Part shown: positions 1 through 9,096 of the stretch, piece after piece
Position numbering within the stretch: the stretch's first letter is position 1
How the letters are laid out: the number at the start of each line of letters is the position of its first letter
Notes under the pieces: model-generated
The model's database searches: none
The model's input: only the letters and a program-made list of their open reading frames with translations
Told to the model about the DNA's origin: nothing
Program-made: the position numbers and the translations under genes
Source of the DNA: an uncultured Phascolarctobacterium sp.
Lineage (GTDB): Bacteria > Bacillota > Negativicutes > Acidaminococcales > Acidaminococcaceae
Length of the DNA stretch: 34,338 bases
Assembly (NCBI RefSeq): GCF_937920985.1
Contig: NZ_CALDXR010000025.1
Span: 1 to 34,338 of the forward strand
Direction: 5' to 3'

Positions 1-57
1 TAGCGGGTTCTGTTTCATTCCTATTTGTGCCGAGCCCCGCGCGGCATGGAGATTATT

Positions 58-993
58 ATGAAAAAAATTCTGTTCTTAGTTTGCCTGCTGCTGTGTCTGC
101 TGCTTGCCGGCTGCGGACCGCAGGAAAAGAATACCGCCGACAGCGGTAAGGTTTTGTACACGGTGACGGATGCAACAGGCACCAAGCTGAGCTTCAGCGA
201 AAAGCCGCAGCGCATTGTGAGCCTGAACGTATCTGCCGATGAAATTTTGCTGGATATGGTTGACAGTAAGCGCTTGGCAGCCTTGTCGCTGCTGGCTGAC
301 GATTCCGGTATCTGTAGTGCCGGTGACAAGGTTAAATCCGTCAAGGGCAGAGCGCAGGGCAGCAATCTGGAAAGCGTGTTGGACATGCAGCCCGATCTGG
401 TTATTATCCCGGATTATACCGTGGAGCCGATTCAGGGACTGCGCAGCGCCGGACTCAAGGTTTATGTGTGCCATACGCCGAATAATGTGCAGGATATCTT
501 CAAGTTTATCAAGGAAATCGGCTCTGCCGTAGGCGAAGAAGCCAAGGGCGAGGAGATGGCCAAAAACATGGAAGCACAGCTGGAGGCTGTGCGTAAGCAG
601 GCACTGCAGGCTGCAGGCGATAGGCCGCTTAATGTACTGGCGCTCTCCTTTACCGGACCGCTGGGCATGAGGGGTACCTTCAGCGGCCTGTGCTATTATG
701 CAGGCGTACATAATGCGCTGGACGGCATGGATATTCCGTATCAGGGGAACCTGTCGGAGGAAAAAATGCTGGAGCTTAATCCGGATGTGATTATTACGCC
801 AAGCTGGGATTACAGTAAAAAAGGCAACCCGGAGCAATTCCGTCAGCGCTTTTTACAAAATCCGGCCTATAAAAGCATTAAGGCTGTAAAGAACGGCCGC
901 GTACAAAGCCTGCATGACAATTATTTATACAGTACTTCGCAATATACTGTTAAGGCTGTGCAGGAGCTGGCACATGCCGCTTACGGAATTTAG
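58..993 (+). CDS. ABC transporter substrate-binding lipoprotein, TroA/BtuF-like (helical-backbone metal receptor family)
   Basis: A 311-residue exported lipoprotein that should capture a ligand (cobalamin, haem or ferric siderophore) for an ABC importer. The N-terminus is a short lysine-rich signal with a long Leu/Cys-rich core ending in the lipobox LAGC, so Cys19 would be lipidated. The mature part starts with the family pattern VTDATG...PQRIVSLNVSADEIL, then QPDLVIIPDY, typical of the Peripla_BP_2 (PF01497) fold with two lobes joined by a helix. The start at 58 is preferred over in-frame upstream codons (25, 46) because GGAG lies 6 nt before it and the signal peptide then begins with MKKI. 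No permease or ATPase gene follows, so any transporter partners would be upstream of the window or elsewhere. Ligand cannot be told from the sequence. Confidence 0.85.
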   Translation: MKKILFLVCLLLCLLLAGCGPQEKNTADSGKVLYTVTDATGTKLSFSEKPQRIVSLNVSADEILLDMVDSKRLAALSLLADDSGICSAGDKVKSVKGRAQGSNLESVLDMQPDLVIIPDYTVEPIQGLRSAGLKVYVCHTPNNVQDIFKFIKEIGSAVGEEAKGEEMAKNMEAQLEAVRKQALQAAGDRPLNVLALSFTGPLGMRGTFSGLCYYAGVHNALDGMDIPYQGNLSEEKMLELNPDVIITPSWDYSKKGNPEQFRQRFLQNPAYKSIKAVKNGRVQSLHDNYLYSTSQYTVKAVQELAHAAYGI

Positions 994-1005
994 TTAGGAG
1001 ATGCA

Positions 1006-1743
1006 GTGGCAATGAGATTGCTCAAAACAATTGGTCTGACACTTTTATTGGCAGTGGGAATGCAGCTGTGTGCTGCTGCCGAGCAGCAGGAAGCGTTTTA
1101 TACAGGTGAAAAAATTAAGGGCTACGATAAGGGCAGCTTTGTAATTTTGGAGGCTGATGATATTAACTTCCGCAGTGCTGCCAAGGACGGTAATGTTTTG
1201 AAGGTGCTGCCGCACCATTCGCTGCTGCGTGTTATTGGTCAGAAGGGCGATTGGCTACAGGCAGAATCAGATGGTGTGGATGGCTTTATCTATGCACCCT
1301 ATACTGTTGCCGGCAGCAGAGATGAGCTGACGCAGGAGGATTTTGCTCTTGGTTATGCTGCGCTTGGGAAGCAGTTTGATGAGCAGGAGGCCAAGGAACG
1401 TCTTGGTGCTGTCAAGCAGGAGCAGGTAGATAAAAAGCGCAAACAGATTAAATACACCTACGAGGGTGCAGTAATCAGCGTTGCCCGCAAAAAACAGTCA
1501 GTAGAAGCAATCCGTGTGGTTGATCCCAAGTATATTACGATGCGCGGCGTAAGCATCGGGGACAGTGCCGGCAGAGCTGTAGGACAGTACGGCCTGCCTG
1601 ATGCGGTTGTTTATGCTGCTGATAATACTACCTACGAATATTTTTGGCAGGACGACAAGGAGCAGCCGTTGCGTTTTGCGCTGGAGATTGACAAGCAGAG
1701 CCGTGTGACAGCCTTTATCTTGGAGAAGCTGAAGGAAAAATAA
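1006..1743 (+). CDS. Exported SH3b-domain protein with BamE/SmpA-like C-terminus, function unknown
   Basis: A 245-residue protein with a Sec-type signal peptide (hydrophobic core at residues 5-22, likely cut after AAA near residue 25). Residues about 52-102 have the bacterial SH3 pattern (INFRSAAKDGNVLKVL...GDWLQAESDGVDGFIYAPY), a fold that usually binds peptidoglycan peptides or other envelope ligands. The C-terminal part (about 178-245) contains GVSIGDSAGRAVGQYGLPD followed by a tyrosine-rich beta stretch, which resembles the small SmpA/BamE-type repeat fold; this second match is by eye and weak. Start is GTG at 1006, with TAGGAG 5 nt upstream; ATG at 1012 is an alternative. It sits 12 nt after the lipoprotein gene and is followed by a strong terminator, so the two are probably cotranscribed. 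Confidence 0.75.
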   Translation: MAMRLLKTIGLTLLLAVGMQLCAAAEQQEAFYTGEKIKGYDKGSFVILEADDINFRSAAKDGNVLKVLPHHSLLRVIGQKGDWLQAESDGVDGFIYAPYTVAGSRDELTQEDFALGYAALGKQFDEQEAKERLGAVKQEQVDKKRKQIKYTYEGAVISVARKKQSVEAIRVVDPKYITMRGVSIGDSAGRAVGQYGLPDAVVYAADNTTYEYFWQDDKEQPLRFALEIDKQSRVTAFILEKLKEK

Positions 1744-1808
1744 CAGTCTGCCGTCAGTCTTTGCGGACTAAATAAAATCAGGCCTTAAATGAGCATGTAT
1801 ACACTAAA

Positions 1809-1836
1809 AATCCTGCTTCATAAGCAGGATTTTTTT
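1809..1836 (+). terminator. Rho-independent terminator after the SH3b gene
   Basis: A perfect 9-bp stem (ATCCTGCTT at 1810-1818 with AAGCAGGAT at 1822-1830), a 3-nt loop and a run of seven T residues. It separates the first two genes from the lapA-recJ run. Confidence 0.9.
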
Positions 1837-1860
1837 GTGTGCTGGCAGAATTATAACAGT

Positions 1861-1866
1861 TATAAT
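1861..1866 (+). promoter_or_regulatory. Candidate -10 element for the lapA-like/recJ operon
   Basis: A perfect TATAAT hexamer 34 nt before the start codon, in the AT-rich gap just after a terminator, where a new promoter is expected. No good -35 box lies at 16-18 nt; TTGTGT at 1835-1840 is 20 nt away. Confidence 0.5.
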
Positions 1867-1899
1867 ATATTAAAATTTATACTAAAGGAGTTGAGCTGA

Positions 1900-2283
1900 A
1901 TGCCGTTTTTAATCTTAGTTATAATTATTTGTATGATAGTAGCATTGTTTGCCGTGCAGAATGCGGTAGCAGTGTCCTTGAACTTTGTTTTCTGGAGCTT
2001 CAGCGCTTCACTGGTGCTGGTAATACTCGGTGCGTTTTTAATGGGCGTGCTGGTTGCCACCTGCTTCTTGCTGACAATGAAGGCCAAGCATTATCTGAAG
2101 GATAAAAAAATGCGTGAGGAAATGCAGCAGCTGCAGGCAGAAAACAAACGCCTGCAGGAGCGCGTTGCCATGCTGCAGCACACCCAGCTGTTGCACAACG
2201 AGGCGGCACAGGCAGATGCTGCCAAGCAGGCAGAGCCGGCTGCAGCGGAAAAGACTGCTGCCGAGAGCGGTAGCCGCCAATGA
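1900..2283 (+). CDS. LapA-domain (DUF1049) membrane protein
   Basis: A 127-residue protein with two transmembrane helices (about residues 2-22 and 34-60) joined by the family motif VQNAVAVSLNFVFW, followed by a charged heptad-like helix (EEMQQLQAENKRLQERVAML) and an Ala/Glu-rich tail predicted to lie in the cytoplasm. This is the layout of the LapA/YciS family, whose E. coli members take part in regulated turnover of LpxC during LPS assembly; a role in envelope assembly would suit an outer-membrane Firmicute, but that is inference. Start ATG 1900 has AAAGGAG 9 nt upstream. Its stop overlaps the recJ start (ATGATG), so the two are translationally coupled. Confidence 0.8.
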   Translation: MPFLILVIIICMIVALFAVQNAVAVSLNFVFWSFSASLVLVILGAFLMGVLVATCFLLTMKAKHYLKDKKMREEMQQLQAENKRLQERVAMLQHTQLLHNEAAQADAAKQAEPAAAEKTAAESGSRQ

Positions 2284-4634
2284 TGCACAAGGAACGAATT
2301 TGGGATATAAAAGAATATAACAGTCAGATGGCAGACTATTTGGCGGAGGAGCTGAATATTTCGCCGATGGTCACCGGTATTTTATTGGAGCGAGGTCTGC
2401 AGAATGCTGATTCTATGCGTGCTTTTCTCTATGGTAGCGTTACGCCCTTTCATGATCCGTTTTTGCTGAAGGACATGCAACGCTCTGTTGAGCGTATAGA
2501 GCGGGCCTTGGCGGCAGGCGAGCAGATTACAGTTTACGGCGACTATGATGTGGATGGAATCAGTGCCTCCTCTTTGCTGTATCTTTATCTGAAGCACCGT
2601 GGCGGCAGAGTTGCTACTTACATTCCACAGCGTAAAAGCGAGGGCTACGGTCTTAATGATGAGGCACTGAGGAGCATTGCCGAGAACGGGACAACGCTGG
2701 TTATTACGGTGGACTGTGGTATCAGCGGTCTGCACGAGGTAGCCAATGCGCCGAAGTCTCTGGATATTATTATTACGGACCACCATACGGTGCCGGAGGT
2801 TCTGCCTCCTGCTTACGCAATTATCAACGCTAAGCAGCGTGACTGCGGCTATCCGTTTAAGCATTTGAGCGGTGTAGGCATTGCCTTCAAGCTGTGCCAG
2901 GCGCTGGAGCAGCGTGAGCCGGGCAGGCTGCCGGCGTGGCAGGGACTGACAGAGCTGGCGGCACTGGGAACGGTAGCGGATATTGTGCCGCTCATCGGCG
3001 AAAACCGCGAGCTGGTGCGCCGTGGCTTGAAGGCAATGGAAACAACGAAGCTGGTTGGCCTGCGTGCTTTGATTAAGGCCAGCGGCTGTCCTGCAACGGG
3101 CATTGCTTCCGATAACATCGGCTTTGGTCTGGCGCCGCGCCTGAACGCCGTGGGCAGGCTGGAGCATGCGCAGCTGGCGGTGGAGCTTTTGGTAACCGAC
3201 GACAGCGTTAAGGCGGAGCAGATTGCCGCCGAGCTTAACCGTGAAAATACTCTGCGTCAGGAAATCAGCCGTCAGATTATGGATGAGGCGGAAGCACAGC
3301 TGGCGCAGGAAAAGCATATTGATACGGCAATCGTGCTTGCTTCCGAAGGCTGGCATCAGGGCGTTATCGGTATCGTGGCGTCGCGCCTGGTAGACAAGTA
3401 CCACCTGCCGACGATTCTTATCAGCCTGAACAACGGAGTTGCCAAGGGCAGCTGCCGCAGTATTCCGGCGCTTAATCTTTACGAGGCGATAGATGCCGAG
3501 CGTGATTTGCTGACGCAGTACGGCGGTCACCATCAGGCAGCGGGCCTCACGTTGCCGGCAGAGCTGTTGCCGGAATTTAAGCGCCGTTTCCGCGAATACG
3601 TTGCGCAAAAGCTGCGTCCGGAGGATTATCTGCCGCATCAGGCCATTGACTGTGTTTTGAGCGGCAGCAGTGAAATCAGCATCAGGGATTTGGAGCAGCT
3701 GGCGCTCTTGGAACCCTGCGGCTGCGAAAACCAGGCACCTGTATTTGCCTTCCGTCAGGCGCTGCTGCATAATCAGCGCGCTATGGGCAAGGAGCGCAAT
3801 CATCTGCAGTTTGTGCTGGATAAGGGCTACAATTCTTATCGCGGACTGATGTGGAATAATGCGGATTTGTTGCCGTATATGTTTGAAAATATGGTGGCTG
3901 ATGTTGCCTTTCAGCCGAAAATAAATGTCTGGAATAATGAAACGAGTGTACAGCTGCAGGCTGTAAGCATTCGTCAGCAAATGACGCTGGGGGATATGCG
4001 TCAGGCTGCCGATGATAAATGGCGTCTGCTGCTGGGATTGGCCAAGGTGCATAACAAGGTGCTTGCTTATACAGAAGATAAGCAGTCGCTGCCCGCCGAG
4101 GTGCTGCAGACTGCGGGGGATTATCTGGAGCTGGCTTCCTATGAGGAGGCTGCCGGGTTGAGTAAGGAAAGGCTGCAGCAGGCCGAAGAAATAGTGCTGC
4201 TGGATTTGCCTGCTTATCCGCTGGCGGATATTATGCGCAGACTGCGCCGACAGGGAGCAAAACATGTGACCATGCTCTTTAATCAACCGGATTTGCAGGA
4301 GCAGCTGCAGCGCCTGGCTTTGACGCATCCGGACAGGGATGCGATGATGCAGGCCTATAAGCTGGTGATGAATGCACTCAAAATGCGGACGACCGTGAGC
4401 ATCGATGAGCTTTTGTCTGCTCATGCGGAACAAATAAGTGAACAAGCTGTAAAAATTATGGAAGAGCTTGGCTTTATCCGCTATAATAATGGTATAATAG
4501 AAAAAGCTGCTATTAAACGCTGCTCGCTGGAGGATGCACCCCTATATGTAACCCTGCAGCAGGAAAGAGAGCGTTTGGAGCACATTTATAAAGAAAATTA
4601 CCGCCTGAGTCAGCACGAGTTGTTGCGCTGCTGA
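2280..4634 (+). CDS. recJ: Single-stranded-DNA-specific exonuclease RecJ
   Basis: A 784-residue 5'-3' ssDNA exonuclease used in RecFOR recombination, base-excision and mismatch repair. DHH-family motifs are all visible: GDYDVDG (residues 87-93), VDCGISG (144-150), TDHH (166-169), then the DHHA1 half with GWHQGVIGIVASRL and the GGHHQAAG signature (about 414-421); these hold the two catalytic metal ions. The remaining C-terminal 220 residues fit the OB-fold and extra domain found in Firmicutes RecJ, and the total length equals that of B. subtilis RecJ. The start overlaps the stop of the preceding LapA-domain gene and has no clear ribosome site of its own, which suggests coupling. ATG at 2283 is an equally possible start. 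Confidence 0.97.
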   Translation: MMHKERIWDIKEYNSQMADYLAEELNISPMVTGILLERGLQNADSMRAFLYGSVTPFHDPFLLKDMQRSVERIERALAAGEQITVYGDYDVDGISASSLLYLYLKHRGGRVATYIPQRKSEGYGLNDEALRSIAENGTTLVITVDCGISGLHEVANAPKSLDIIITDHHTVPEVLPPAYAIINAKQRDCGYPFKHLSGVGIAFKLCQALEQREPGRLPAWQGLTELAALGTVADIVPLIGENRELVRRGLKAMETTKLVGLRALIKASGCPATGIASDNIGFGLAPRLNAVGRLEHAQLAVELLVTDDSVKAEQIAAELNRENTLRQEISRQIMDEAEAQLAQEKHIDTAIVLASEGWHQGVIGIVASRLVDKYHLPTILISLNNGVAKGSCRSIPALNLYEAIDAERDLLTQYGGHHQAAGLTLPAELLPEFKRRFREYVAQKLRPEDYLPHQAIDCVLSGSSEISIRDLEQLALLEPCGCENQAPVFAFRQALLHNQRAMGKERNHLQFVLDKGYNSYRGLMWNNADLLPYMFENMVADVAFQPKINVWNNETSVQLQAVSIRQQMTLGDMRQAADDKWRLLLGLAKVHNKVLAYTEDKQSLPAEVLQTAGDYLELASYEEAAGLSKERLQQAEEIVLLDLPAYPLADIMRRLRRQGAKHVTMLFNQPDLQEQLQRLALTHPDRDAMMQAYKLVMNALKMRTTVSIDELLSAHAEQISEQAVKIMEELGFIRYNNGIIEKAAIKRCSLEDAPLYVTLQQERERLEHIYKENYRLSQHELLRC

Positions 4635-4659
4635 TGAAGTGCAGATGGGAGTGGGGAGA

Positions 4660-6909
4660 ATGCCCTCGACAAACGCAATAACTAATATTACTGATATAGA
4701 TGAATTGTTTGCGCGTATAGAAGAATATCTTACGCCGGAGCAGGTAGCTTTTGTCCGTAAGGCCTATGAGCTGGCAGCCAAGGCACACGCTGCGCAGACA
4801 CGTAAATCCGGTGAACCGTACATCATCCATCCGATTGGCGTTGTAAGCATCCTTGTGGGATTGCAGATGGATGATAAAACACTGGCTGCTGCCTTCCTGC
4901 ATGATGTGGTAGAGGATACGGATTACAAGCTGGAATATATCAAAGAGCAGTTCGGCACCGTAGTAGCAAACCTGGTAGACGGTGTTACCAAGCTGGGCAA
5001 AATCGAATATATTTCCAAGGAAGACCGCCAGATTGAAAACTATCGCAAAATGTTTTTGGCGATGGCACGCGATATCCGTGTGGTACTGATTAAGCTGGCT
5101 GACCGTCTGCATAATATGCGAACGATGAAGTATATGCCGGTGCATAAGCAGCAGTCTATTTCCCGGGAAACATTGGAGATTTATGCGCCGTTGGCACATC
5201 GTCTTGGTATCTATACCATTAAATGGGAGCTGGAGGATCTGGCATTCCGTTATATGGAGCCGGATATTTATTACGACCTGGTAGAGCAGGTAAAAATAAA
5301 ACGCCGTGAGCGCGAGGATATGATTAACGAGGCTATGACAACGTTGAAGGACGCTGTCGAGAAGGCCGGTATCCGCTGCGAAATTCAGGGCAGACCGAAA
5401 AACTTTTACAGCATTCATAAGAAAATGCTGCGTGACCACAAGCAGCTGAGCGAGATTTATGATCTGCTGGCTATTCGTGTGCTGGTAGATACCGTTAAGG
5501 ACTGCTATGGAACGCTGGGTATCGTACACAGCATGTGGCGTCCTATTCCGGGCCGCTTCAAGGACTATGTAGCGGTGCCGAAATCCAATATGTATCAGTC
5601 CTTGCATACTACTGTGCTGTCTAACGGCGGTCAGCCGCTGGAAATTCAAATCCGCACCTTTGAGATGCATCGCATCAGCGAATACGGTATCGCTGCGCAT
5701 TGGCGCTATAAGGAAAGCGGCGGCAGCAAGCCTTCTGCTAGCGGTGATAAGGGTTTTGATGCCAAGCTGAGCTGGCTGCGTCAGCTTTTGGAATGGCACA
5801 AGGATATGAATGATTCGCGCGACTTTGTCAACACGGTCAAGATGGATATCTTTGCCGATGAGGTTTTTGTCTTTACGCCGCGCGGAGATGTTATTGACCT
5901 GCCTGTAGGCAGTGTTCCGATTGACTTCGCTTACCGCATCCATACGGATGTAGGCAACCGCTGCGTAGGTGCCAAGGTCAACGGACGCATTGTACCGCTT
6001 GACTATCAGCTGAAGAACGGCGATATCGTAGAGGTTATCACCTCCAAGCAGTCCAATGGCCCGAGCCGTGACTGGATTAACGTTGTCGGCTCTTCGGATA
6101 CACGCAATAAAATCAAAAGCTGGTTCAAGAAGGAGCGCCGTGAGGAAAATATCATCAAGGGCCGTGAAATGCTGGAGCGTGAGGTTAAACGTCTCGGCTA
6201 CGAGCCTAAGGTGCTGATGGCTCCGGAAAAGCTGAAGGAAGCAGGCAGCAAAATCCGTATCGATTCCGATGAAAATTTGCTGGCAACACTTGGCTATGGC
6301 GGTGTTACGCTGAACACGGTTATGTCCAAGCTGGTAGAGGTCTATAAAAAAGAGCAGAAGCTGGAAACCACCAAGGACCTGGCGCAGGTACTGGCAGAGC
6401 TGAAGCCGCGCAAGTCTAAGGCTAAGGCCAGCCACGGCATTCTCGTTAAGGGCGAGGAGGGCATCATGGTTAAGCTGGCGCGCTGCTGCAACCCGATTCC
6501 CGGCGACCCGGTTATCGGCTATATTACACGCGGCAGCGGTATTTCCGTACACCGTGCGGACTGCCCTAATATCCTGACCAATAATCCCGAGGAGCAGCGT
6601 CGCTTAATTGAGGTTGCCTGGGATGTAGGCATTGATGATGTCTATAAGGTTAACATCGTGATTACGTCCGTAGACAGAACAGGACTGATGAGCGATATTA
6701 TGAATGTGACTAGCGAAACGAAGATTAATATTTTCTCGCTTGCATGTCATACAGATAAGAATAAAATTGCTACCATGCACATGGGACTTGATATCATGAG
6801 CCTGGAGCAGCTGGAGTATTTTATGAACCGTATCCGCCGCATGAAGGGTGTTTATTCTGTTGAACGCCTGATTTCTACGGCGAACGGCAGCGGAGGCAAG
6901 AAGAAATGA
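4660..6909 (+). CDS. relA: Bifunctional (p)ppGpp synthetase/hydrolase, Rel/SpoT family
   Basis: A 749-residue long RSH enzyme that makes and breaks the stringent-response alarmone (p)ppGpp. Order of domains: HD hydrolase (HPIGVV near residue 57, FLHDVVED at 80-86, KLADRLHNMRTM), synthetase (GRPKNFYSIHKKM, RFKDYVAVPKSNMYQSLHTT), TGS (DEVFVFTPRGDVIDLPVGS), a CC/ZFD region with LARCCNPIPGD...HRADCPN, and a C-terminal ACT domain. Hydrolase HD/ED and synthetase RFKD residues are intact, so both activities are expected. I start at ATG 4660 because GGGAG lies 8 nt before it; GTG 4639 would add seven residues. It follows recJ by 25 nt and overlaps dtd (ATGA), the recJ-rel-dtd order being common in Firmicutes. 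Confidence 0.97.
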   Translation: MPSTNAITNITDIDELFARIEEYLTPEQVAFVRKAYELAAKAHAAQTRKSGEPYIIHPIGVVSILVGLQMDDKTLAAAFLHDVVEDTDYKLEYIKEQFGTVVANLVDGVTKLGKIEYISKEDRQIENYRKMFLAMARDIRVVLIKLADRLHNMRTMKYMPVHKQQSISRETLEIYAPLAHRLGIYTIKWELEDLAFRYMEPDIYYDLVEQVKIKRREREDMINEAMTTLKDAVEKAGIRCEIQGRPKNFYSIHKKMLRDHKQLSEIYDLLAIRVLVDTVKDCYGTLGIVHSMWRPIPGRFKDYVAVPKSNMYQSLHTTVLSNGGQPLEIQIRTFEMHRISEYGIAAHWRYKESGGSKPSASGDKGFDAKLSWLRQLLEWHKDMNDSRDFVNTVKMDIFADEVFVFTPRGDVIDLPVGSVPIDFAYRIHTDVGNRCVGAKVNGRIVPLDYQLKNGDIVEVITSKQSNGPSRDWINVVGSSDTRNKIKSWFKKERREENIIKGREMLEREVKRLGYEPKVLMAPEKLKEAGSKIRIDSDENLLATLGYGGVTLNTVMSKLVEVYKKEQKLETTKDLAQVLAELKPRKSKAKASHGILVKGEEGIMVKLARCCNPIPGDPVIGYITRGSGISVHRADCPNILTNNPEEQRRLIEVAWDVGIDDVYKVNIVITSVDRTGLMSDIMNVTSETKINIFSLACHTDKNKIATMHMGLDIMSLEQLEYFMNRIRRMKGVYSVERLISTANGSGGKKK

Positions 6910-7355
6910 GAGCAGTTGTGCAGCGTGTAGACCACGCCAGTGTTACTGTAGATGAAAAGATTACCGGCGAGGTACAGAAGGGCCTGCTGGTGCTTCTGGG
7001 TGTCGCTGAGGGCGATACCGATAAGGATTTGGCTTATATTATCGACAAGGTTTGCGGTATGCGCATTTTTGAGGATGAGGCAGGTAAGATGAACCTGTCG
7101 GTGAAGGATGTTGGCGGTGCTATTCTGGCGGTTTCGCAGTTTACCCTGTGCGGTGACTGCCGCCACGGCAAGCGCCCGTCCTTTACGGCGGCAGCGGCGC
7201 CTGATGTGGCCAATGCCTATTATGAGCGCTTTGTCGACGGCTGCCGTAAGGCAGGCCTGCCGGTAGAAACAGGCATTTTCCGCGCGCATATGCTGGTAGA
7301 GCTGGTGAACAACGGTCCGGTAACTATTTTGCTGGACAGCACGAAGCTGTTATAA
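6906..7355 (+). CDS. dtd: D-aminoacyl-tRNA deacylase
   Basis: A 149-residue DTD enzyme that hydrolyses D-aminoacyl (and glycyl) esters from mischarged tRNAs in the cytoplasm. Family landmarks: MRAVVQRVDHASVTV at the N-terminus, SQFTLCGDCRHGKRPSF (the SQFTL catalytic loop; usual sequence has Y where C stands here) and the cross-subunit NNGPVTI motif near the end carrying the Gly-cisPro pair that enforces chiral proofreading. Length is typical (about 145-150). The ATG overlaps the rel stop by ATGA, showing coupling. Confidence 0.97.
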   Translation: MRAVVQRVDHASVTVDEKITGEVQKGLLVLLGVAEGDTDKDLAYIIDKVCGMRIFEDEAGKMNLSVKDVGGAILAVSQFTLCGDCRHGKRPSFTAAAAPDVANAYYERFVDGCRKAGLPVETGIFRAHMLVELVNNGPVTILLDSTKLL

Positions 7356-7356
7356 T
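7329..7356 (+). promoter_or_regulatory. Candidate promoter inside the 3' end of dtd
   Basis: TTGCTG (7329-7334), a 16-nt spacer and a perfect TATAAT (7351-7356), 37 nt before the MBL-fold gene. It could give that gene and those after it transcription independent of the rel-dtd unit. Confidence 0.4.
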
Positions 7357-7392
7357 TATATTGTGCATAGATTTATCAACGGAGGTTGAAGA

Positions 7393-8019
7393 ATGAAGAT
7401 TTATCATGTTGAAGCAGGTATGCTTGCTACCAACTGTTACTTTGCTGTAAATGAAAACATTGGCGAAGGTGTTATTTTTGATCCGGGCGGAGATTACCCG
7501 ACCATCAAGAGAATGATTGAGCAGGCTAAGGCCAAGGTTGTCGCTATTGTGCTGACTCATGGCCACAGCGACCACATCGGTGCGCTGGCAGAGCTGCGCA
7601 AGGCTACCGGTGCGCCGGTATATATCGGCGAGGATGATGCCGACTGCCTGACACAGCCGAACAGAAACCTATCCTTCTTTATCGGTGAAGAATTGAAAAA
7701 TGAGCCTGCAGACCACCTTGTACATGACGGTGACGTGCTGGAGCTGGCAGGCATGAAGTTTGAAGCCTTTGCTACGCCGGGACATACCAAGGGTGGCTTC
7801 TGTTATTACTACGCGCCGGGCAAGGTAGTTTTTGCCGGTGATACTATTTTCTGTGAATCTATCGGACGCACCGATTTGCCGGGAGGCAGCTACAGTGCTA
7901 TCATTAAGTCCATCAAAGCAAAGCTGATGGTGCTTGATGACGATGTTAAGCTGCTGCCGGGGCACGGACCTACTACTACCGTGGGCTGGGAGCGTCGCAG
8001 AAACCCGTTTCTGCAATAA
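7393..8019 (+). CDS. MBL-fold metallo-hydrolase, glyoxalase II-like
   Basis: A 208-residue cytoplasmic zinc hydrolase of the YcbL/YqgX (glyoxalase II-like) group. The metal motifs are in order: THGHSDHIG (the HxHxDH site), TPGHTKGG, FAGDTIFCESIGRTDLPGG (metal-bridging Asp) and LLPGHGPTT (last His). It lacks the C-terminal substrate domain of true GloB, so the substrate (a thioester such as a glutathione-, CoA- or bacillithiol-like conjugate) is unknown. Start is ATG 7393 with GGAGG 7 nt upstream. This gene type lies close to rel-dtd in many Firmicutes. Confidence 0.9.
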   Translation: MKIYHVEAGMLATNCYFAVNENIGEGVIFDPGGDYPTIKRMIEQAKAKVVAIVLTHGHSDHIGALAELRKATGAPVYIGEDDADCLTQPNRNLSFFIGEELKNEPADHLVHDGDVLELAGMKFEAFATPGHTKGGFCYYYAPGKVVFAGDTIFCESIGRTDLPGGSYSAIIKSIKAKLMVLDDDVKLLPGHGPTTTVGWERRRNPFLQ

Positions 8020-8025
8020 AACATC

Positions 8026-9096
8026 ATGCTGAAATATTGGCCTCAAATACGTAAAAGCACCTTTTTTAAGCTGGGTGTTGTTACGGCAATCTCTTATGTT
8101 TTATATTTAATGGCTGGCTTTTTACTGCCGCTACTGCTGGCAGTAGGCTTGGCCTTTGCACTTTATCCGCTAGTTAATGCTATCGCGCAGGTGCGCATGG
8201 CGCATGGCATGATTAAGCTGTCACGTGTGGTGGCGATTATCCTGGCGTTACTGGCCTTTTGTATCTTTATTTTTATGATTATCGGCTTCATTATTTTGCC
8301 GCTCTTCGGGCAGATGAACGAGTTCCTGCAAAAGCTGCCGGCATTGGCCGCCAAATCCAATATTCAGGATTTGGACAGCATGCTTAAGGACCCGTCTACT
8401 ATTCCGCTCTTGCCGTCCGACTTCAATATGCTGGTCAACGGCCTGCTGAACTGGGCGATGGGCTTTGTGGGAACGGTGCTGCGTAATCTTGTCCAGTCCA
8501 GCCTGGGAATTGTGCAGAGCTTGATAGGCCTGATTATCGTGCCCTTCCTTGCCTTTTATTTTCTTAAGGACTGGCGTGAGCTGCGCTTGATGGTGATTAA
8601 TCTGTTCAACTACGACGCGCAGGAGAAGGCGGCGGAGGTTGTGGACGAAATCGGCAGAACCATGAGCGCCTATGTGCGCGGTATGGGCAAGCTGAGCCTG
8701 ATTTCCGGCTTCGTTATTACCATCGGCACGGCTTTTTTGGGTATTGACTTTCCGCTGGTGCTCGGCTTTTGGGCCATCCTTGCCGAAACGGTACCGGTAG
8801 TCGGCCCGTTGATGGGCGCTGTGCCTGCTGTATTTATTGCCTACGGTCAGGCGCCGGAGGCTGCCTTCCATGTAGCGCTTTTTTATCTGGTATATTATCA
8901 GCTGGATGCTAATTTTATTATGCCTAAGCTCATGGGACAGAAGATTGATTTGCATCCTGTAGTTTTGATTATCAGCCTACTCATCGGTGCTAAGCTGTTC
9001 GGTATTCTCGGTATGGTCTTTGCCGTGCCGGTAGCAGCAATCTACAGAGTGCTGTACAAGCAGCTGTGGCATGCCGGTGAAGGACGGGAGAATTAA
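8026..9096 (+). CDS. AI-2E family transporter (PerM/YdbI/YtvI-like permease)
   Basis: A 356-residue multi-pass membrane protein with about eight hydrophobic helices: two near the N-terminus, one at 75-95, then a soluble amphipathic stretch (about 100-150) and a C-terminal group. The pattern IIVPFLAFYFLKDWRELR and the C-terminal GFWAILAETVPVVGPLMGAVPA are typical of the family (PF01594). Members have been linked to autoinducer-2 export, Na+/H+ antiport or other small-molecule efflux; none can be assigned here. Only 6 nt separate it from the MBL gene and there is no clear ribosome site, so coupled translation is likely. The stop abuts the hemZ ATG. Confidence 0.88.
   Translation: MLKYWPQIRKSTFFKLGVVTAISYVLYLMAGFLLPLLLAVGLAFALYPLVNAIAQVRMAHGMIKLSRVVAIILALLAFCIFIFMIIGFIILPLFGQMNEFLQKLPALAAKSNIQDLDSMLKDPSTIPLLPSDFNMLVNGLLNWAMGFVGTVLRNLVQSSLGIVQSLIGLIIVPFLAFYFLKDWRELRLMVINLFNYDAQEKAAEVVDEIGRTMSAYVRGMGKLSLISGFVITIGTAFLGIDFPLVLGFWAILAETVPVVGPLMGAVPAVFIAYGQAPEAAFHVALFYLVYYQLDANFIMPKLMGQKIDLHPVVLIISLLIGAKLFGILGMVFAVPVAAIYRVLYKQLWHAGEGREN

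Noticed and set aside
2382..4445. 687-codon open frame on the minus strand across recJ
   Set aside because: It is exactly antisense to a clear recJ; codon bias there avoids the triplets that give minus-strand stops. The translation shows no domain and is rich in Gln/His/Arg as antisense frames are.
4513..6552. 679-codon open frame on the minus strand across rel
   Set aside because: Antisense shadow of rel, with no ribosome site or recognisable motif.
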